From Cycas panzhihuaensis (lineage: Eukaryota; Cycadophyta): a stretch of DNA of 64,000 bases. The notes below the pieces were generated by a model. That model had not been told where the DNA came from, did not search any database, and was given only the letters and a program-made list of their open reading frames with translations. This document shows, in pieces, positions 46,270 to 57,335 of this stretch; positions within the stretch are counted from its first letter, which is position 1, and every line of letters starts with the position of its first letter. The position numbers and the translations under genes were made by a program. The DNA is taken from positions 201,383,741 through 201,447,740 of the forward strand of contig CM041465.1 of assembly GCA_023213395.1 (NCBI GenBank), written 5' to 3'.

Positions 46270-46970
46270 CTAACTTTATACCAAAAAATTAAAGTGTTAA
46301 TTTTAACAAACAGAAATAGAATATTAAGGCCATATTATCTCCCAAGAAGGAGTTAAGGTGGGTCCTAAGAAAATTGTAATTAACACAAACTAGCCTAAAC
46401 TTAAAAACATTAAGGGCCTTCTTGGATTCTTAGGAATCATAGGGTATTATCAAAAGTTCATTTAGGCTTATGTAAAGATTACTTTAAAAAATGATTTCTT
46501 TCATTGGAATGATAAGGCCTCTAAAGCATTTGAATAATTAAAGGCGGCTTTAACTATCGGTCTAGTCCTTGCAATACCAAACTTTATAGAAAACTTTACC
46601 ATTGAATGCGATGCATTAGGGTAAGCCATTGGAGTAGTTTTAATGTAAGAAGGAAAACCTCTAGCCTTTGAAAGTCATCAAATTATGCCCAGGGGTCAAG
46701 TCAAATCCACCTATAAGAAGGAGATGTTAGAAATTCTCCATTCAATTAGGAAATTACAATAATATTTACTGGGGACACATTTCCAAATTAATTTAGACCA
46801 TGATATCTTAAAATATTTCCTAGCTCAAAGGATGACATTCAAGGAACAACAAAAACAAGTCATCAAAATGTAAGTTTTGACTTTGACATCATATAGAAAA
46901 GTCAAGGATAATATAGTGGTTGATGCTTTATCCTATAGGGAAGAATTCTTTGTACTATATTCTATCACCA
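46270..46970 (+). pseudogene. E2 RT thumb and RNase H
   Basis: GHIISQEGVKVGPKKIVI and LKNIKGLLGFLGIIGYYQKF form the RT connection. FHWNDKASKAFE, stop, LKAAL leads into RNase H: FTIECDALG, stop, AIGVVLM (catalytic Asp), GKPLAFESHQI, YKKEMLEILHSI (Glu), LGTHFQINLDHDILKYFLAQ and the terminal NIVVDALSYREE. Gypsy order is complete, with about eight stops. Confidence 0.85.
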
Positions 46971-47117
46971 TGGTCACTCCCTTTTAAATAACGGTCACCA
47001 AGCAAGAATGGGATTAGGACCCCTTTATAAAGCAAATTATTCAAGACCTTTAAGTTGGGATAAGGCACTCAACCCATTATACATGGTCTACAAATATTCT
47101 CTAGTATAATAATATTA

Positions 47118-47121
<4 letters not shown>

Positions 47122-47195
<74 letters not shown>
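47122..47195. repeat. Compound (TA)n(GA)n microsatellite
   Basis: TA run at 47122-47157 followed by AG run to 47195, inside the E2 integrase N-terminal region. Confidence 0.95.
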
Positions 47196-47199
<4 letters not shown>

Positions 47200-47695
47200 C
47201 TCACTCTAGTCTCAAAGAATAAATTTTATATGATGTGCATACCTCCCTAACAATAGGTCATTCTGGTTTCCTACAGATATACCATTACTTAAAATAACCT
47301 TTTTTTTTTAAGGGCTAAAAAAGGGATGCAAAGTGATATGTTTCCTCATGTGAAATTTACCCTAGTCAAGAACCACATCCACCAAATAATAAAGATTCTC
47401 AAGCTACTTAAGAATAATATGAACCTTATACAAAATTGAATGAAATAATAGGCAGATAAAGGGCAAAGTAAATAAGCATTTCAACTAGTTGATTAGGTAT
47501 ACTTATGGTTGCAACCATATAAGTAAACATCTTAAAAGATTGATAGGCAACATAAATTACAATTCTAATTTTATGGACCTTACAAAATTCTCAAGAAGAT
47601 TGGTGAAGTTGCATATGCCTTGGACTTATGACCATTATCAAGGATCCATAATGCCTTTTATGTTTCATGTCTCAAGAGGGTAATTGGGAAGTAGG
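47200..47695 (+). pseudogene. E2 integrase, core deleted
   Basis: GHSGFLQIYHYLK, stop, then FFFKG and VSSCEIYPSQEPHPPNNK is the HHCC zinc module, with the second Cys changed to Tyr. Directly afterwards the sequence reads ADKGQSK, then VYLWLQPYK and FYGPYKILKKIGEVAYAL, which is the region after the catalytic core plus the GPY/F module. The D,D-35-E core of roughly 200 residues is missing. The deletion lies between about 47400 and 47455. Confidence 0.8.
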
Positions 47696-47725
47696 TACAA
47701 ATTTAAATAAAATTTCCTATCTTAA

Positions 47726-47910
47726 ATAAAATGGGGCAACTTCAACTTATTCTAGACTACATTATTAAGAAAAGAATCTAGCATTTATGATTTAGGTAAA
47801 TCATTGAGTATCTCATCATATGGAAGTAATTTCCATAAGAAGATGTAACCTAAGAGAATCAACAATTTATCTATGAGCATCCTAATATTAATAAGTTTTG
47901 AGGGTAAGTC
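47726..47910 (+). pseudogene. E2 chromodomain
   Basis: GQLQLILDYIIKKRI, stop, HL, IIEYLIIWK, stop, FP, stop, EDVT, stop, ENQQFIYEHPNINKF. It matches chromovirus C-terminal chromodomains, in which xPExILxRRxxxxxx is followed by xxxxLVxWKGLPxEDxTWE. The domain targets insertion to marked chromatin in active elements. Interrupted by several stops. Ends just before the PPT. Confidence 0.75.
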
Positions 47911-47916
47911 ATTTTT

Positions 47917-47929
47917 AAGGTGGGGGGCT
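47917..47929 (+). other. E2 polypurine tract
   Basis: AAGGTGGGGGGCT directly before the 3' LTR. Confidence 0.85.
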
Positions 47930-48216
47930 TACTAGGGATCCAACCCTTTACTTACCTTCTCTTATATTCTCTTATATCTTCTTTTTCTTCTACTTCTCTT
48001 TTTTTAATATCCCACATACATTAGTAGGAGGCTATGTAGTGGCCATAGAGCCCTATATATATTCATGTAATCCTTAGAGTGCAGTATCTTGAATATCATT
48101 ATATATAATTGGGAGGTTTCCCCCTTGAAGGGTATTGCAATACAAGTTCTCTCTTTTGGTGTTATCTGGGCATTATACTAGTGTATTATTGTCATTGAAG
48201 GAGTGGTATCCTACCA
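47930..48216 (+). repeat. E2 3' LTR
   Basis: 287 bp, partner of 21250-21578, followed by the target duplication TTACT. Confidence 0.9.
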
Positions 48217-48221
48217 TTACT

Positions 48222-48843
48222 TGTAAGTTAAACATCTTAAATTTAGAATGGATCATAAAGGTCTATAATACATATTTATCTAACTTTATCTAAATGCAAA
48301 ATAAAGAAGATATATGTAATAACTTAGTAATTTTTTTTATGTGGTCTACATGCTTGGAGAGGAAAATGTAATATTTCAATGATATTATTATAGAATAAAA
48401 TATAATACAAATAATAATTAAATAATAATAGATAATAGGTAACATAAAGAATATTGGGTGACCTTGTCATGATGGAAGAGAGTTGGATAATTTTTTTACT
48501 TATATTAAAAGAAATCTATAATGAAACATATATATATAAATAAGGTGTTTAAGACATAACAATAAGCATACTTAAAAATGAAGTAAGCATCAATATAAAA
48601 GATAATAAAACTCATGGGAAACGATCATCTCCAAAAATTATATTATGAGAGAGTATATACTTAGAGATACATAGACCTTATGAATACCTAATTACATTTA
48701 AGAATCTTCATTGAGACCTATAAGAGTGCATGTGAAGATGTAATCTTTTCATAACTCTCCATAGGCTTACATATTCATGGTTATAAAAGAGAATAATTTT
48801 GTAAAGTATGTTATACTAATAATTAAATATTATACCTAACACC
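48222..48843. other. Unassigned spacer
   Basis: No gene or repeat pair recognised. Continues the sequence that lay left of E2 before insertion. Confidence 0.5.
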
Positions 48844-49151
48844 TATTAGATTATAGCTAGTTCACTTGTTGACAAGTCCTCTTCCCAAATCACCCATGGG
48901 CTTTTGGTGTAATGGCAAGATAGAAGTGGTATTAGAGCCCAGATTCAAGGTTCAAGCTCGTGCATATACCAGCCAAAGCCCCTTTCCCTATAGAGGTAGA
49001 GTGCACTCTTAGTTAGTGTGGAATGGTAGGCAATATGTGATATAATAACCTCCTCATCACGAGGGAGTGTTAGACTATGGCTGGTTCACTTGTCGATGAG
49101 TTCTATTCCCAAATCACTTGTGGGATTTTAGTGCAATGGCAAGGCACAACA
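48844..49151 (+). mobile_element. TRIM-2: miniature LTR element
   Basis: LTRs of about 81-84 bp (48844-48924 and 49068-49151) starting TATTAGA or TGTTAGA. PBS TGGTATTAGAGCC at 48927-48939, a short interior, and a GAGGGAG polypurine tract before the right LTR. Both LTRs share TTCCCAAATCAC and the AATGGCAAG end with TRIM-1, so the two are related. Flanking TSD is not clear (ACACC against TCCCC). Confidence 0.8.
48905..48959 (+). promoter_or_regulatory. Pol III-like A and B boxes in TRIM-2
   Basis: TGGTGTAATGG (48905-48915) fits the A-box consensus TRGYNNARNNG. GGTTCAAGCTC (48949-48959) fits the B box GGTTCRANNCC with one mismatch. They are 33 bases apart, as in tRNA genes. The PBS lies between them. 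May be chance or partly tRNA-complementary sequence. Confidence 0.35.
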
Positions 49152-49244
49152 TCCCCCACCCCTCCAAAAAAAAAAAAAAACTTTAATTATACATAAAATA
49201 CAATGTTAGATAAATATTTTTTTCTTATATAATACAACAAACTG

Positions 49245-49418
49245 TTATTTCCTAAACCAAGAAGCTGGCCTCACATCTAATGATTTATGAGCCTTCTTAA
49301 ACTTATACCTAACTGTTGATGTCCATATAAAGTCATAACCATCCACCAAATTATATTGATAACCAACCATTGCATCTACTAGTCTTCTAGGAAGCTTTTC
49401 TAGTACATAATTCCCCAA
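49245..49418 (-). CDS. Possible last exon of an unknown gene
   Basis: On the minus strand a splice-acceptor-like TTTATAG at 49419-49425 is followed by 57 open codons ending in TAA. Residues include LGNYVLEKLPRRLVDAMVGY, then QYNLVDGYDFIWTSTVRYKF and KKAHKSLDVRPASWFRK. The composition (four Trp or Phe-rich motifs, balanced charge) looks like real protein rather than random AT-rich translation. No retrotransposon domain has this signature and I do not recognise the family. Upstream exons were not found in 49.4-51.3 kb, where the minus strand is T-rich and intron-like. Could be a captured gene fragment, a true terminal exon with a long intron, or chance. Confidence 0.35.
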   Translation of the reverse strand: MGNYVLEKLPRRLVDAMVGYQYNLVDGYDFIWTSTVRYKFKKAHKSLDVRPASWFRK

Positions 49419-49429
49419 CTATAAATAGT

Positions 49430-51371
49430 ACATCTTGGTATAGTTCTTATTCTAAATCCTAATTTAGTGGTTGGCCTTATCATAATATCAAATCTTGATC
49501 TTCATTCTATCACAATGTCAAATATTTACCCTTGCTTAGTCATAAATATATTTTAGCAGCTTCAATATTTAAATAACATAAAATAAGTGAAAACATTTGT
49601 ACATTTCATCTCTCTCTCTCTTCAAAATAATGGGTTCTCACCATATTAGAGTCATCAAATGATTTCTTAGCAAATAAAATAATCTTAGAGCAAATAAAAT
49701 ATCACTTCTCTCTTTTAATGAACATGGCCTTTTCTTCCCTTTTCTCTTTAAAGATAGCTACCTTTCCTATTAATAAATGAACCAAGGACATTCATTGTTA
49801 AACATACATAAGCATTAATACATACTCAAGAACCCTTAAATTATCAAAAGAAACCTAAATCATGCTTCAAATTGCCAAAAAAAGAAACATATAAGTATAC
49901 TAGATTTTAATATACTATTTTCAACCTTTAAATATCTATCAAAGCATCACTAAATCATATCTTATAACCAGTCAACTCGTCTATATGTAAACCCTCTTTC
50001 CAATAGTTTAGACAAATCAAAATTCTATCACCATATACTCAAGATATGATAGAAATAATGGTTGTCTACAATAAAAAAATGAAATGGGGCAAGAAAATCA
50101 CTTTAGCACTTCAAAATTTTTTCACTTGGTCATGAGAAAACACCATTTGACTATGAGAAAAAGGTAATTAGAGGTTGGGTAGACTTAAAGTGATATTACA
50201 ATATAATTAAATTACATCTTAAGTTAGGAAAAAAAAAAAAAATCTTTAAAAATTAAGACGTGGCTTACGCATTTGCCATAGAGGTTCGATTATATATCTC
50301 TTTTATTTGAAGCCAAATATAAACCAACATATCATAAATCTAAGCTTCTCACTATATTACAAAGCCTCTAAGTTGGATTTCCAACTAAATAACTTAAAGA
50401 AAATGTAGAAAATGAAGGTTTTACCCCCATGAAGTCATCTAAAATACACCGATGGAGTCATACAATTTTTTTTTTTAATATAAAATATAACAAAGCAAAC
50501 AATCAACATATAAGAATTGCTTGCATCAAAATAATACCTCATAAATCTTTATGCAACCCAAATCATTTTTAAAAATGTGGGAAATAGAGGGATACATCAA
50601 CACAAAGTCATCCAACATGACATTTAGGTTTTTAAATTATCCATTAACTATGTGAGCTTCTATGGGTGGATTTAGAGCCAAAACATTTCTATATCAATGT
50701 TGGTAAACAATATATCTACCTCCAAATATCTACTCCATAAAACCCTTAATCAATAAGAAAAACACTTGTAAACACTGAAAATGTTCTTATTTTCATTGGA
50801 GAAGGAAAATGTATGTTGCATGAAATCTCAATGAGTTGTTCTATCAAATTTGAAGTATGAAACCATAACAAACATATTATCCACTAACTCAAGAATATTT
50901 TTACAGCCTTATAACCCAAAAATAAATAGAAAATAAAGAACTATCCAATAATCACTTGAAAAGTGCTAAATGTTGTTGATTTTTGAAAGGTTTCTCTCTC
51001 TCTCTCACTTTGCATCAATTTTAAGCATTTCTTTTTCATCACAATTGTAATTTGACCCAAGATTTTAATTCATAGCCAATCTTATACTAAATAATTTTAA
51101 ATATTATAGAAACATAATTAAAACAGTATTTTAATCAAATATTTTATACAACCATCCATGCACTAAATTATAAATTCTTTAATTATTCATCCATGCCTTT
51201 TTATACTACATCAACTTGTTATATAATTGTCCTTTTTTAATCTTCCCAACTCATCATAAATACTAGCTTATAAATACTTTAATATTATTCAAGATAATTT
51301 AATAACAAAGAAAAAATAATGAAAAACTTGAGAAATTAGTTGTCCATGGTAACAAATATCCATCATGACTA
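49430..51371. other. Unassigned stretch
   Basis: No domain recognised on either strand. The minus strand is T-rich. If 49245-49418 is an exon this could be intron. Confidence 0.4.
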
Positions 51372-51766
51372 TAGCATATCTACCTAAGAATATCCTCACA
51401 TACAGTATGACAAAGGAAATGGGAAAGCAAATACAACACCTTTATTAAATTATAGAAGTCTATATTACAAAATATCTCTCACAAATGACATAATAGAAAT
51501 AAATGAACACCAAAAAAGTACTAAAGTACTTTCTCTCAAGAAGGAAAAATGAACCAATAATCCTTTATAAATAATCTATGACCCTTAAATAGACAAAATA
51601 GGATCTGTCCTAAACAATCCTATTGGTGGTCCTAATGGCTTTACATATCATTAGAGGGATTAGTGGCCCATGCACAAAACGTAATGGTTAACACCAATTC
51701 TTAACCCTTTGATGGATTCCACAAGCTAATGCCTTTGCTTACTTATGAAGATAGAGTTATGTTACA
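51372..51766 (-). repeat. E3 3' LTR
   Basis: 395 bp. The minus strand starts TGTAACATAACTC. Matches 57336-57727 (TTTATTAAATTATAGAAGTC, AATGAACCAATAATCCTTTA). Confidence 0.88.
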
Positions 51767-51777
51767 AGCCCCCCATG
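51767..51777 (-). other. E3 polypurine tract
   Basis: The minus strand reads CATGGGGGGCT next to the LTR. Confidence 0.75.
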
Positions 51778-51789
51778 AAATGTTAAGTC

Positions 51790-51940
51790 CTTAAAGTGAT
51801 AAAGATGAGGGTACTACTTGATAAACTCATCAAATTCTCAGGTTGCTTCTTTTGCATCATAACCAACCCACTACACTAGATGCTTAGAAATAGTATGATT
51901 TTAGAGGCAGTGTTATCAACTGACAAGGATCTAGTCTCAT
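51790..51940 (-). pseudogene. E3 chromodomain
   Basis: Minus strand: TISKHLV, stop, WVGYDAKEAT, stop, EFDEFIK, stop, YPHLYHFKDLTFHGG. It fits the chromodomain form LVxWxGLxxxEATWExxxxxxxxFPxL. It ends in the acidic and glycine tail that runs into the PPT in chromoviruses. Confidence 0.7.
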
Positions 51941-51999
51941 GGAATTATGAGGTTTTATTCATCATTGAGAATAGAAAGGGTGGTATGAGATGTAAAGTT

Positions 52000-53073
52000 T
52001 TTGCCCATATATTTTTAAGTCAAGAGACATAAAAGACATTATGGATATTAGTGTCTAGTGGAAGTTCAAGGGCACATATAACTTCACCAATCTTTTAGAG
52101 AACTTTATATGGACCATAAAAATAGGGGCTTAGCTTATGGCCTTGATGGGATTTAAGAGATTATTATTTATATAGTTAGAGGCATAGGAATAATAGATCT
52201 CTAATGTCAAATGATTAATCAGACCAATGGTGGCTAACGAGTTACTACATATGATTCCTTAAATTGGCTAGGTTTTACTTAAGGTTATGAAAGATTTGGT
52301 CCATCTCCTAAAGTTTTTGTTGAACTAATATAGTCCAAAAATTGATCACTAAGGTATGATGTTAAAGGGAGTGATAATTGTATAATGTTAGAAATTAGTG
52401 ATATACTAATGGCTAAATGGTGGGATGAGTTATACCAATATTCTACTAAGGGTAACTTGGTAGTCCACTTAGCTTGTTGATCTAAGGTAAAGCAATATAT
52501 GTACATTTTAAGAGTTTTATTTAGGGTCTTAGATTAACCATCAATTTAAGGATGGTAAACAGTACTCATATTGAATGAGATTCTCCTAGCTTTAACAAGT
52601 TCTTGACAAAAAGAGCTAGTTAACTTGGGATCTCAATCATAAATAATAGTTGAGGGAAATCTATGAAGGTAAAAAATAAATTAAACATAAAGGTTAGCAA
52701 GAAGTGATAATTTATATGAGATGTGTACTAGGATGAAATATAAATATTTGGTTAATTTATTGATGACCACTTAAATTGAGTCAAAACTAATAGATGTAGG
52801 TATGCTAGTGATAAAATCTATGGCAATGTCTTACCATTTACCTTGAGGAATATGTAGTGGTTAGAAGAATCTCAGTAGGGCTTTATTATGTACCTTATTT
52901 TGTTGGCAAGTATCATACTTAAATATGAAGGTGAAGATGGAAAGCTTCATGTGAGGTAAGAAAACAATTGCACAAATATGTCGATAGGTTTTATCAAATC
53001 CTAAATGACCCCCTAGGGGAGTACAGTGATACCCTATTAAAATGTGAGAGATGAAAGAGAAGGATGGATGCAC
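52000..53073 (-). pseudogene. E3 integrase
   Basis: 52861-53073 holds the zinc module: GYHCTPLGGHLGFDKTYRHI and KYDTCQQNK (HHCC, one Cys replaced). The core follows with WxDIAIDFITSIPTS (first Asp), TKYLYFILVH, DPKLTSSFCQELVK (second Asp changed around), and ID followed by SKTLNKTLKMY, where the catalytic Glu of SETLNxTL is Lys. Then AKWTTKLPLVEYWYNSSHH corresponds to KQWxxWLPLAEWWYNTxxH. Lower in the element come the linker and C-terminal module. Multiple stops. Confidence 0.82.
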
Positions 53074-53249
53074 AAAGATGTGATTCCTAAATAATAAATG
53101 GTTGTTGTGTGCTGACCAAACTTTTTGGTTTAGAGTTTTTTTACCCCAAGGGGAATAGTTAGGTTCAACCTAGCTTTTAATAAGTAATTCATCAAGCCAA
53201 ATAGAATGAGGCTTTGATATGGCATGAATGTTAGAGTTTAGGGTACTAG

Positions 53250-54500
53250 AATTAGGGGGAAGGTGGGAAAGGGCATTCACAACCACATTATCTTTGTCCT
53301 TCTTATAAGATATTATAAAGTTGAAAAACTATAGGCGATTAATCTATTTAGCTTATTCTTCTAACCAAACTGGGTGATCCAATAGACTGTAGAGACTATA
53401 ACAGTATGTGAGGATAATGAAATTTTGATCTCAAGAGATATTATCATCACTTATCCATAGCATGTAGGATTGCTCTCATTTCCTTATGGTATGTTGATAA
53501 TCAAAGTTTGTGGTCTTCTAGATTTTGACTTTCAAATACAATAGGGTGGTATTCTTATGAAAGAACCATATTGAGGCCAAATCATGATGTAACATATTCT
53601 AGCTAGAATAGTTGGGTAAAATTAGGAGTGGCAAGAATTGGGGTAGAGATTGTTACTAATTTAAAATGGAAAAAGGTGGATTTAGCCTCTAAAGACCATT
53701 AAAAGGAGTCTTTATGGAGTATGTTATTTAGTAGAGCTACTAGAGAGGTTATTTTTATATAAATGATGGTAAAACCTCATAAGGCCAGGGAATGCTCATA
53801 GTTATATGAGATTGGTCAGTGTCAACCAAGTAGTGATGATTGATATCTTATCAGGGTCCACACATACCCCTTCTAAAGATATAATGTGCCTTAAATACTG
53901 GAGTTCTATTTTTTCAAACTCACACTTAGAAAGTTTTGCATATAATTGGTGTAATATCATATTTTAAAGATGATTTCTAGATGATGAATGTGGTGGTCTA
54001 AGTATGAACTATAGATAAGTATATCATTGAAGAATACAATGATAAATTTTCAAAGGTAAGGACCAAATATCTTATCTATAAGTATTTACAAGGTGGTAGG
54101 TGTATTGTATAGGCCAAAAGGCATCACTCTGAACTTAAAGTGGTCATGATGTATTCGAACAATTATCTTATTATAGTCTTATAGAGCAATTAGGATCTGA
54201 TAATATCTAGATTATAAATCCAACTTAGAAAAGATCAAGGCTCTATGGATTTCATCTAACATGTCACCTATCCTTGGAGTGGAGAACTTATTTTTTATAG
54301 TAATATTATTAAGCTCCTTGTAATCCACAAAAAGGTGAAAGGCACCATCTTTCTTCTTAACCAGGACTATTAGGGTTGCATATGGGCTTTTACTTGGTTA
54401 GATTATTCTCATATCCATCAGATCAATAGTGATTTTCTTAATTTCATTTTTTTGAAAATAGAAATTTCTAAATGGTCATAGTCTAATTAGGTTATTATTG
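53250..54500 (-). pseudogene. E3 reverse transcriptase and RNase H
   Basis: Minus strand from 54400: KKKDGAFHLFVDYKELN, then FSTPRIGDMLDEI, ALIFSKLDL (catalytic Asp), VRIHHDHFKFRVMPFGLYN and FIIVFFNDILIYSS. The catalytic FDD reads FND, so an Asp is lost. The C-terminal blocks and RNase H follow down to about 53250 with heavy decay. Confidence 0.8.
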
Positions 54501-54689
54501 GATTACAATTTGATTATATGGTAGAAACCATATTTAGGTCAGATGATGGCAAGAATGGGGGTAAATACTTACTTATACTTGGTAAATACATCCTAGATAT
54601 GTGGGTGGGTTTAGGGGTCAACCTAGATGTTATTGAGACAAACTATATAACTAAGGTTAGTTTGAAGGTATATTTCCATGTATCCTAGC

Positions 54690-56110
54690 AAAACAAGTTG
54701 GTTTAATAGGGACTATATCTCATAGATTTTATGCATTTTGCTGATTTAGTATTTGAACAATATGAATAGATTGGTTAGGGAGTTGCTTACACTATAAGTT
54801 CATAAGGTTTCTGGCCATTGGATACCTAATATAACGTTAAATCTTCCTATAGATAATGTATAAAAATATGAGGTCAAGAGGTATGTGCTAATTTGGACAT
54901 GTAGGTTTTTGATGATACCAACACAATGGAGCTTCTAGTACCTTAGTAGGGAGCAATGAAGCCAGTCTTTAGAGCAATATAGAGGTTTAACTACCTAGCT
55001 AATGAGATATTAATAAAGTTCAAGGTTGTGTCACTATCAATTAGTATCAACATTAGAGTCTTTCAGAGAGTTCTCTTAACTTGTAGGTATTTAAGACAAG
55101 AGGTGGAGGCTATAACTACTAATGATACTACAAGTTAAGGATTAGGAATGGGGTCCTCCAAGAATTCTTCATCAGTCTCATGCTTTGAATTGAAATATAA
55201 GTGTTCATTAGAGAATAGGGTAGAGTTAATAGGAAAGAGCATATACCTCACTTTACAAATGTAATCATACCTAATGTCCACTTTTTTAAGCACTAGACAT
55301 AGAGGCCTACCTCTACTCATCATTGCACTCCTACTTATGAGCCATGGGTTATCTATTTATGTGGATAAGGGTCTTTCGACTATGAATTCTGCCTTTACTA
55401 CTCTAGCCATTCTGATAGCTTCCTTGAGAGAGGGTAAGGATAACATCTTTAGCTACATCTAAATACTATCCTTGAGTCCTTCTATATATATATATATATA
55501 TATATTTTAAAGTTTATTTATCTTGGCTTTAGATTTATAGGGACTAATTGTTTAATGCTTGGAATTCATTTATAAATACCTCTACTAATGATGATTGTTT
55601 AAGCCTTGTCAACTAAGTGAAGAATGACTGACTCCATATGTTCTTATACTACTCGAAGAAATAATTTATGAAGTGCAACCATATTTGAGTTAAAGGGCAT
55701 TCTTTATTTTACCAATTGAACCAGTGATGAGATTTTATATCGATGTGGATGGAAGCATATAATAGTTAATCCTCTTCAGTCATTGGGTTAAGGGTGAAGT
55801 AGGATTTTAATTTACTTATCTAACTATGAGTACTTTCCCTATTCAAATCAAGATTAAAAGTTAGAATATTGATTTTATAGAGGAGATGTTGTTGCCTTGG
55901 TGGATTGATTCGCTATGGTGGATTACTTCCCTATGGAAGATAAAAAGGGGGAGAGTTGGTTGTCATATTTGATGTTCTTATGTTAGAATTTCATTGTAGT
56001 ATTTGAATGTCAGGGGCTATTAAATCTACCTTTGAAGGCAGGTTAGATAATTTATCCTTTATCTCTTTTATGAAATCTTTAAGTTTTGTTTCTAGTACAG
56101 TGATCCTTTA
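54690..56110 (-). pseudogene. E3 gag and protease
   Basis: Between PBS and RT. The minus strand near 55135-55323 reads RGRPLCLVLKKVDI, YDYICKVRYMLFPI, a degraded zinc knuckle of the KGLCxxCxxKYxxxHxCK type followed by the linker to protease (HETDEEFLEDP). The protease itself (54.7-55.1 kb) and gag (55.4-56.1 kb) are recognisable mainly by position. Start codon not fixed. Confidence 0.55.
55485..55505. repeat. Short (TA)n tract
   Basis: TA dinucleotide run within E3 gag. Confidence 0.9.
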
Positions 56111-57317
56111 TGATTATGTAAATGCCATCATAAATATAGAATGAGATTTAAAGGAAAGGGACTTAGCAAGGAGAAAGGGAAATGCATAAAATAGGAAATA
56201 ACAAGATAGAATGGATTTTAAGAAATAGAGAATGCCTTGAGAAAAAAAGGGATAAAGATGGGGTAAGGGTACTTGGGACGTCTATAGTATGTTTACCCTA
56301 GAATTTATATAAACAAACTTACCTAGTATACTCAGATGAGTACAAAATCTCATCAAAATGAGATAGGTGGATTTTATGGGTGAAATTTTAGTAGTGAGGC
56401 CTATAGGTGACTTGGGTGATGTTATACCCAAACTCTAACTATAAAAATTGACCTAGTGTAAATTAATTACTATGACGTGTTGACTAAAATAGGATGTATA
56501 AATTTTAACTATAATATTTTTTTACCATAACCCTTTTTTTTTTCTAATAAGTTCAACTATTTAAGTCGCTTCTAATTCTAATAAATATTAAGAAAGTTAT
56601 AGCCTTTTATTTTTTTCTTCTTTTTTCCTTTTACTTTGTAGTTCTACGCCTTTAGTGACAGATGTTCAATAGTTGTTTAGTAGTCTTGGTTTCTTCTTAA
56701 GAGAGGGATGTTAAATTAGAGGGATATCAAATTAGAGGAAACCTACCAGACTCTAACAATGAGAGTTCTTAGTCTCTTAGGCCTATTAATAAACCCCTTT
56801 ACAAAGGTTCAGGATATGTACCTTTGTGGGGCTAACTACTAACCACTACACTACAAGATTTTGGTGGCTGATTGATTTCTTACTATAGGTAAGATAGGGG
56901 AATCCTCTAAGGGTCCTCTGATATATCTAAAAGTATATAGAGGCTTGCTTTCATAACGAAGTTCTATTTGAGACTTGGTTCTAGAGACTTTACTAAAGTC
57001 CTTCGTGCAAGGGTGAAAAAGTCATAATGTGCTTAGCCCAAATTGATAGATCTTCATGATATTTATAGACCCCCAATATAAGATATCTACCTATCTTGGG
57101 TGGGTAGTTGCTAAGTAGAGTTATCTACCTAGAAAAAGGGAGGGAGAGAAAAGAAATGGTAGCTACCAAGTAGCATTATTTACCCTTGGACCAAAACTAA
57201 AATGACTAAAACTGAAACTAAAAGAAAAATTTCCAAGAGAAAGGTTACGAGTGTTACCATAAAAAAAAAAAAAATCTCTTTTCCATCTCTTGAATGCATC
57301 CATAGGATCATCAAACC
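56110..57317 (-). other. E3 5' leader region
   Basis: No protein-like frame. Contains poly-A and poly-T runs (for example near 57260). Confidence 0.45.
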
Positions 57318-57335
57318 TTGATCTAACACCACTTA

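Larger units (their letters stand above)
21250..48216 (+). mobile_element. E2: gypsy chromovirus, outer element of nest
   Basis: Ty3/gypsy retrotransposon in + orientation, split by E1. LTRs at 21250-21578 and 47930-48216 are flanked by the 5-bp target duplication TTACT (21245-21249 and 48217-48221). The order is PBS, gag, protease, start of RT, then E1, then the rest of RT, RNase H, integrase, chromodomain and PPT. The two halves of RT join in frame across E1: IRES on the left and SKSMFLTLVILV on the right reproduce the standard RESxSPxSSPVxLV block. All domains carry stops. Removing E1 leaves an element of about 5.8 kb, of ordinary size. Confidence 0.92.

Noticed and set aside
50240-50300. 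B-box-like GGTTCGATTAT near 50285
   Set aside because: No A box at suitable spacing and no cloverleaf, so no tRNA is called.
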